A stretch of 10,313 nucleotides of DNA from Methylocapsa sp. (GTDB taxonomy: Bacteria > Pseudomonadota > Alphaproteobacteria > Rhizobiales > Beijerinckiaceae), in NCBI GenBank assembly GCA_003162995.1, contig PLUZ01000384.1, positions 11,557 through 21,869 of the forward strand, in the 5' to 3' direction. Below are positions 6,474 through 10,313 of the stretch, one piece after another. The translations under genes and the position numbers were made by a program. The notes beneath the pieces are model-generated. The model was not told the origin of the DNA. It did not search any database and saw only the letters and a program-made list of their open reading frames with translations. Each line of letters opens with the position of its first letter. Positions within the stretch are counted from its first letter, which is position 1.

Positions 6474-6497
6474 CGGCGCCTTAGAGGAAAGGCGCCG
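6474..6497. repeat. Hairpin 2 in the galE upstream gap
   Basis: CGGCGCC, a 10-base loop, GGCGCCG: seven perfect GC base pairs, 20 bases after hairpin 1. There is no T run on either strand. The pair could be part of a structured RNA or a second dispersed repeat; the sequence alone does not decide. Confidence 0.6.
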
Positions 6498-6815
6498 GTG
6501 GGTAGCGCGGCATTACCAAATTTTCATCTTCGTTCAACCCTGAATAATTCACCTTTAAAGAAAGAAAATGACATCGACGTTAACGTACGTCTCTCGTGAC
6601 CATTCGTAACAGCCGCCTCTGCAATCATGAACTCCAATAGGAATAACGAATTCTATTGATGTATTTTTTTGACTTTATCAAAACAACCGGCAAACTTTCA
6701 GGCTCCTCCTGCTTTGCAGCGGGGCATAATGTTGTTTGGAAGAGGATAGATCCGAATGCGAATTGATGAAAGATGATAAAAATGGAGAAATGGCTATCAT
6801 TTATTCGGCCGAACC

Positions 6816-7031
6816 ATGACCGCGACTATTCGCCGCTCTAAGAGAGGTGTGTATCTGGCCGAAATCGCCAGCAATGCCATCGGCGGCACGCGCGGAATGC
6901 TGAAACGGTCCGTTGCTCGAGCAGGATCACAAAAAGTTGCGGACTTTTTCGATGAGCACATGCGCCAACTCTTTGATCTCGAGCGAGTCCTTATCGATCA
7001 CGTGAGTCCATATGGAGGGCAAGCGCTCTAA
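6816..7031 (+). CDS. Hypothetical 71-residue protein
   Basis: I do not recognise this protein. The frame runs from ATG 6816 to TAA 7031 and is open upstream only to a stop at 6777. The product has a basic N-terminus (TIRRSKRG), a central Ala/Gly/Arg-rich part and a likely C-terminal helix (residues 42-63). It has no signal peptide, membrane segment or Cys/His motif. There is no Shine-Dalgarno sequence before the ATG, but a 17-codon frame (6766-6819) ends in an ATGA overlap with it, so coupled translation is possible. It converges on the alpha-E gene with only 8 bases between stops. It could be real and lineage-restricted, or a chance ORF; its length in a gap lacking other coding frames is the only argument for it. 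Confidence 0.42.
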   Translation: MTATIRRSKRGVYLAEIASNAIGGTRGMLKRSVARAGSQKVADFFDEHMRQLFDLERVLIDHVSPYGGQAL

Positions 7032-7039
7032 TGGCACCG

Positions 7040-7999
7040 TCAGTGCAAAAGATATTGTTCGCTAATCGTTTCACCGAGCCGGTCATTGTCCTCGACAAAG
7101 GCGGTGATGAATTCGTGCAGGCCAATCTTGAAAATTTCATTCGTCGTCGCGTGTTCGAGACGTGCTAGCACGTCACGCGCCTGGGTTTGCGAGGGGCCCA
7201 CGCGGCCGTATGCATCGCCAATCGCGTCGAGGAAACGGACGATATTGTCGTAGCAGGCGATCAAGGAGCGCGGCATTTCTTTCTTTAGGATAAGGAGGTC
7301 GGCGATGAGCCAGGGTTTCACGCTCTCGCGATAGACCCAATGGTAGGCGGTCAGCGACGAGACCGCGCGCAGGATCGCGGTCCATTGGAAATAATCGACC
7401 GATCCGCCGACTGCTTCATGTTCCGGCAAAAGCACGTGATATTTCACGTCGAGGATGCGGGCGGTGTTATCCGCCCGCTCGATATAAAGGCCGGCCCGCG
7501 AGAACCAATAGGCATCGTTGCGCAACATGGTGCGGTCGACCGAGCCGTCGTAGTCGAGCGAAGTCTTTTTCACGAATTCGAAGAAACGCGAGAGTTCTTC
7601 GCGATCGTAGCGGCTGGAACCATTATTGCTCGTCTCAAAGCGCCCGAGTTCGATCCAGGCGCCATTGATCGCTTCCCACATTTCGGCGGTCAGCGCGGTG
7701 CGTACCGCCCGCGCATTGGCCCTTGCGAATTTGATGCAATTGCGGATCGAGGAAGGATTGTCTGGCGCGAAGGCTAGGTAATCGACGACGCTGGCTTCCT
7801 CCGCGGCGCCGCGTGTCGCGCGAAAACCCTGTGCCGCGCCCGACGATTCAAGCGCGCTTTCCCATTCGGTGCCGGTCCCGGAATAGCTCGTGGGCAAGGT
7901 GGCGAGGCGTTGTGCCGCCTTGATGATACGGGCGAGAAAATCGGCGCGCTCCACATAGCGCGCGAGCCAATAGAGGTTGTCCGCCGTGCGGGAAAGCAT
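7040..7999 (-). CDS. Alpha-E domain protein (DUF403)
   Basis: 319 residues, almost wholly helical, matching the alpha-E (DUF403) family, usually near 310-320 residues. Seen: the N-terminal hallmark MLSRTADNLYWLARYVERAD, a second related motif WFSRAGLYIERADNTARILD in the middle, many conserved Trp/Arg/Glu positions, and the C-terminal EFITAFVEDNDRLGETISEQY. Members sit beside circularly permuted ATP-grasp proteins, as here, and comparative genomics places them in a predicted peptide-ligase/amidoligase system; the biochemical role is unproven. ATG 7999 is chosen over TTG 8002 because AGAGG lies 6 bases ahead. That site overlaps the stop of the 48-codon ORF before it. The transglutaminase-like partner gene often found next is absent downstream. 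Confidence 0.92.
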   Translation of the reverse strand: MLSRTADNLYWLARYVERADFLARIIKAAQRLATLPTSYSGTGTEWESALESSGAAQGFRATRGAAEEASVVDYLAFAPDNPSSIRNCIKFARANARAVRTALTAEMWEAINGAWIELGRFETSNNGSSRYDREELSRFFEFVKKTSLDYDGSVDRTMLRNDAYWFSRAGLYIERADNTARILDVKYHVLLPEHEAVGGSVDYFQWTAILRAVSSLTAYHWVYRESVKPWLIADLLILKKEMPRSLIACYDNIVRFLDAIGDAYGRVGPSQTQARDVLARLEHATTNEIFKIGLHEFITAFVEDNDRLGETISEQYLLH

Positions 8000-8008
8000 C
8001 AAACGCCT

Positions 8009-8155
8009 CTAAAGCACGATTAAGCGAAAGGGACCACCGGTTGCGCGTTGAAGATCTTGCGGCAACGGAGACATCGGATCAAGGGACGCCGGCGGCGACC
8101 CAGCCTGACTCTCCAACGGACCGGCTTTGCGGGAAGCGATACGCGGATTCGTCAT
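8009..8155 (-). CDS. Possible 48-residue ORF between the ATP-grasp and alpha-E genes
   Basis: An ATG-to-TAG frame (ATG 8155, TAG 8011-8009) that fills over half of the 275-base gap between the two operon genes. The product starts MTNPRIASRK and is rich in Pro, Ser and Gln, with no recognised domain, signal peptide or membrane segment. It is preceded only by the weak purine tract GAGAAAGA. Its stop overlaps the AGAGG ribosome-binding site of the alpha-E gene and ends 9 bases before that ATG, an arrangement that would couple translation of the two. It could be a small protein, a leader that feeds ribosomes to alpha-E, or chance. No homologue is known to me. Confidence 0.33.
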   Translation of the reverse strand: MTNPRIASRKAGPLESQAGSPPASLDPMSPLPQDLQRATGGPFRLIVL

Positions 8156-8274
8156 AACGTCTTTCTCAAATCGGGAGTTTCAAGCAGACGACGGTAAATC
8201 CGAAGGGAAGATTCAATGATCACTTTCCGCAACCAGCGGTGAAAAAGCAAGTCCGGGTGTGCAGCGTTTCAAAA

Positions 8275-9816
8275 TCATATCATGTGGTTTTGGCCTCGCG
8301 GTGCCGGAATTTCGTCAAAGATCGAATCCTCGACGATCCAGGTGTCCTTGGTGCCGCCGCCCTGGCTCGAATTCACCACGAGCGATTTTTCCTTCAAAGC
8401 GACCCTTGTCAATCCGCCTGGCACGACCCGCATGCCGTTCGCGCCGATGAGAACGAAGGGCCGCAAATCGACATGACGCGGAGCGATACCAGCGTCGCAA
8501 AGCGTAGGCGTCGTCGAGAGCGCGAGCGTCGGCTGGGCGATGAAATTGTCCGGATCGTGGGCAAGTTTCGCCGCGAAAACCTCGCGTTCGGCAACTGACG
8601 CATGCGGCCCGACAAGCATGCCGTACCCGCCCGAACCATTGACTTCCTTCACGACGAGCTCGGAAAGATGCGCTTGCACATAGCGCAATGCGCTGGGCTC
8701 GCGGCAGCGCCAGGTCGGCACATTGTTCAGAAGAGCCCTTTCGCCAAGATAAAAATCGATGATCTCGGGCACATAGGTATAGATCGCCTTGTCATCGGCG
8801 ATGCCGGTGCCGACGGCATTGGTAATCGTCACATTGCCCGCCCGGTAGGCGTCCATCAAGCCGGCGACTCCGATGATCGAATCCGCTCTGAACACCTGCG
8901 GATCGAGGAAACTGTCGTCGATCCGCCGGTAGATGACATCGACCCTTTTCTCTCCCTGCGTGGTGCGCATATAGACGATGCGGTCTTCGACAAGGAGATC
9001 GCTGCCCTCGACCAGCTCGACACCAAGCTTATCCGCCAGGAAGGAATGCTCGTAATAGGCGGAATTGAACCGGCCCGGCGTCAACACCACAATGGTTGGC
9101 TCGGCCGTGGCTGCTGGCGGCGCCAGCGAACGCAAAGCGGCGAGAAGGACATCGGGATAATTCTCGACTGGGGCGACGCGATGGTCGGCGAAAAGATCCG
9201 GCGCGACGCGCATCATGACCTCGCGATTCTCCAGCATATAGGAGACGCCGGAAGGAGTGCGCACATTGTCTTCGAGCACGTAGAAATCGTCCTCGCCGGT
9301 GCGGACGACATCGATGCCGGCGATATGAACGTAAATATCGTGCGGAACCCGCCAGCCAACCATTTCCGGCCGGAATTCGGCATTGCGCGACACAAGATCG
9401 GCCGGGATGCGCCCTGCCTTAACAATCTCCTGGGCGCCATAGATGTCGGCAAGGAACAAGTTCAGAGCTTTCACCCTTTGCATGAGGCCCGCCTCGAGGC
9501 GGGTCCATTCCGAGCGTAACATCATGCGTGGAATGATATCGAAAGGGATTAACCGCTCGGTTCCATCTCCCTCGCCATAGACCGCGAAGGTGATGCCAAT
9601 CCGGCGGAACAAAAGCTCGGCTTGCGCGCGGCGCGCGGCAAGCAGCCCGGCCGGTGTCGCAGCGAGCCAGCTCGCGATCTTGCCGTAGACGGGCCGGATC
9701 GCGCCGTCCGCCAGGGTCATTTCATCGAAACAAGATACCTCGGGCAATTGTCCGCACTCCCTTTCAGCCGAGGAATTTGTGGCCGCATGGCTTTGTCCGG
9801 AAATTTGCTCTTGCAT
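8275..9816 (-). CDS. Circularly permuted ATP-grasp type 2 protein (DUF404/DUF407, COG2308)
   Basis: Predicted ATP-dependent carboxylate-amine/thiol ligase; the family's substrates are unknown. Up to 513 residues. Seen: the opening FDEMTLADGAIRPVY (30-44), LEDNVRTPSG (181-190), AYRAGNVTITNAVGTGIADD (323-342), the ATP-grasp stretch VVKEVNGSGGYGM (388-400), RHVDLRPF (447-454), and GGLTRVALKEKSLVVNSSQG (467-486). Key acidic, Lys and Gly-rich positions look intact. The start is uncertain. ATG 9816 has no Shine-Dalgarno, whereas TTG 9747 has GGGAG 9 bases ahead and gives 490 residues, nearer the usual size, with the conserved opening kept. It is the first gene of an operon with the alpha-E gene. 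A degenerate dispersed repeat lies upstream. Confidence 0.93.
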   Translation of the reverse strand: MQEQISGQSHAATNSSAERECGQLPEVSCFDEMTLADGAIRPVYGKIASWLAATPAGLLAARRAQAELLFRRIGITFAVYGEGDGTERLIPFDIIPRMMLRSEWTRLEAGLMQRVKALNLFLADIYGAQEIVKAGRIPADLVSRNAEFRPEMVGWRVPHDIYVHIAGIDVVRTGEDDFYVLEDNVRTPSGVSYMLENREVMMRVAPDLFADHRVAPVENYPDVLLAALRSLAPPAATAEPTIVVLTPGRFNSAYYEHSFLADKLGVELVEGSDLLVEDRIVYMRTTQGEKRVDVIYRRIDDSFLDPQVFRADSIIGVAGLMDAYRAGNVTITNAVGTGIADDKAIYTYVPEIIDFYLGERALLNNVPTWRCREPSALRYVQAHLSELVVKEVNGSGGYGMLVGPHASVAEREVFAAKLAHDPDNFIAQPTLALSTTPTLCDAGIAPRHVDLRPFVLIGANGMRVVPGGLTRVALKEKSLVVNSSQGGGTKDTWIVEDSIFDEIPAPRGQNHMI

Positions 9817-9842
9817 GGGCCAAGCGAATATTCGGGAATTTC

Positions 9843-9903
9843 TATCTCTTTTAGGTTTGCTGACAGAACCTATTCAAAAATCTACAACGATTTAGGTCGT
9901 GCT
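9843..9903. repeat. Dispersed palindromic repeat, degenerate copy C
   Basis: Bases 9875-9903 match 22 of 29 positions of the right half of copy A, from CAAAA through TCTnCAAC to the final TGCT. TATCT followed by TTT sits at nearly the same distance upstream in both. Orientation is the same as copies A and B, and it again lies upstream of a minus-strand gene. The palindromic arms are largely lost. Confidence 0.5.
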
Positions 9904-10082
9904 TAAGCGGCCGAGGGTACGAGGCAACGAGCACCGCCCCTTTTGCGGGGTGCGTCCGCGATGACTGGCGCGCAACAATCTTAGAAGCACATACTATGCC
10001 AGATCGCGGCGGGAATGTCAGGAATTCCGAAGGGCGGGCTCGATTCCCATTGGCGCTCTTGCGGGAGATCGCAACGCACCAT

Positions 10083-10313
10083 TCATCGCACGGCGGCGGC
10101 GCCAAGCCAGATCGCGGTTTCGGGATAGGAAAGAAGGCCGGCGCCGGCGAGCGCGATGCCATAAGGAATGCCGGTGCTGGGCTCGTGCAGACGCGCGACC
10201 CATTGGCGTGCCAAGAGAACACCCGGCAAAGGCCATTTTCGAATCCCGATGATCAAGAGAGTGAGCAGACCGCCGAGAACGCTGGCGGAAAGCGCGTAAT
10301 CTCCAACATGATC
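10083..10313 (-). CDS. cpaA: Prepilin peptidase, CpaA/TadV type, C-terminal part (runs off window end)
   Basis: Only the last 76 residues are present. A24-family aspartic peptidases of this type cleave the leader from Flp-type prepilins at the inner membrane. Seen: a hydrophobic segment (about residues 7-24), a basic linker (IRKWPLP), the stretch QWVARLH and then GIPYGIALAGAG (48-59), followed by a final hydrophobic segment and stop. GIPYGIALA after RLH is typical of the CpaA C-terminus. The catalytic Asp residues lie beyond the window, so activity cannot be judged. A gap of 267 bases separates its stop from the ATP-grasp ATG, and no other pilus gene is visible. The gene symbol is a family-level assignment. 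Confidence 0.75.
   Translation of the reverse strand, partial: DHVGDYALSASVLGGLLTLLIIGIRKWPLPGVLLARQWVARLHEPSTGIPYGIALAGAGLLSYPETAIWLGAAAVR

Larger units (their letters stand above)
6374..6815. other. Divergent intergenic stretch without an evident gene
   Basis: About 440 AT-leaning bases between the galE repeat and the small plus-strand ORF. It holds two hairpins (listed separately) and a perfect 10-base palindrome ACGTTAACGT (6577-6586). Near its end is a cluster of tiny overlapping reading frames. TTGACT at 6669-6674 is followed by AAACTT after 17 bases, which is too poor a -10 to call a promoter. No RNA gene is recognised. Confidence 0.6.

Noticed and set aside
7340..7777. Plus-strand open frame of 145 codons opposite the alpha-E gene
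   Set aside because: Antisense shadow of a well-recognised gene, with no motif of its own.
8602..9519. Long plus-strand open frame of 305 codons opposite the ATP-grasp gene
   Set aside because: It is antisense to a clearly recognised conserved protein and has no family features; it is a shadow frame of GC-rich coding DNA.
9931..9953. Hairpin GCA...CCCC / GGGG...TGC as a terminator for the prepilin peptidase gene
   Set aside because: It has a 3-base bulge, lies 130 bases past the stop, and no T run follows on the minus strand.
9851..10236. Two minus-strand frames overlapping the window end (9851-10222 and 10018-10236)
   Set aside because: The prepilin peptidase C-terminus is read in the third frame; these two are Arg/Pro/Ser-rich shadows.
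1..10313. CRISPR arrays, transposase genes, tRNA or rRNA genes, prophage genes
   Set aside because: No regularly spaced direct repeats, transposase motifs, cloverleaf sequences or phage proteins were seen on either strand.

Overview
The window looks like chromosomal DNA of an alphaproteobacterium, most likely Hyphomicrobiales (Rhizobiales), perhaps near Beijerinckiaceae. The evidence is the gene order shikimate dehydrogenase - Maf - PPDK regulator | hemE - hemJ - rho, the alphaproteobacterial form of Rho, HemJ as the protoporphyrinogen oxidase, and short palindromic repeats of a rhizobial type. Genus is inference.

Layout. 1-1771 (minus): the start of aroE, then maf and the PPDK regulatory protein, joined by 4-base stop/start overlaps. 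1772-2229: a 458-base divergent gap that, by established synteny with Caulobacter, Rickettsia and Sinorhizobium, is where the chromosomal replication origin lies. It holds a perfect CtrA-type box, a second 7/8 box, DnaA-box-like elements, a 10-base inverted repeat nested around a hairpin, two GANTC sites and a 72% AT stretch beside hemE. 2236-5202 (plus): hemE, hemJ (ATGA overlap) and rho, with a likely sigma70 promoter before rho. The hemE 5' end has a puzzle: the best ATG and Shine-Dalgarno are in the wrong frame. 5203-6234 (minus): galE, whose stop codon directly abuts that of rho. 6235-6815: a divergent gap with a dispersed repeat and two hairpins. 6816-7031 (plus): an unrecognised 71-residue ORF. 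7040-9816 (minus): a circularly permuted ATP-grasp protein, a possible 48-codon ORF, and an alpha-E protein. 10083-10313 (minus): the end of a CpaA/TadV-type prepilin peptidase.

How it fits together. The origin-flanking operons are transcribed away from the origin and serve chorismate synthesis, nucleotide surveillance, PEP metabolism, heme synthesis and transcription termination. After rho, the mnmE-mnmG-rsmG-parAB block found in many relatives is not present; galE is there instead. The ATP-grasp/alpha-E pair belongs to a predicted but poorly characterised peptide-ligase-like system. Three copies of one dispersed palindromic repeat, all in the same orientation, lie just upstream of three minus-strand genes.

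The most interesting parts are the candidate replication origin, the hemE start, and the small ORF inside the ATP-grasp/alpha-E operon. No clearly new defence or mobile system was seen.
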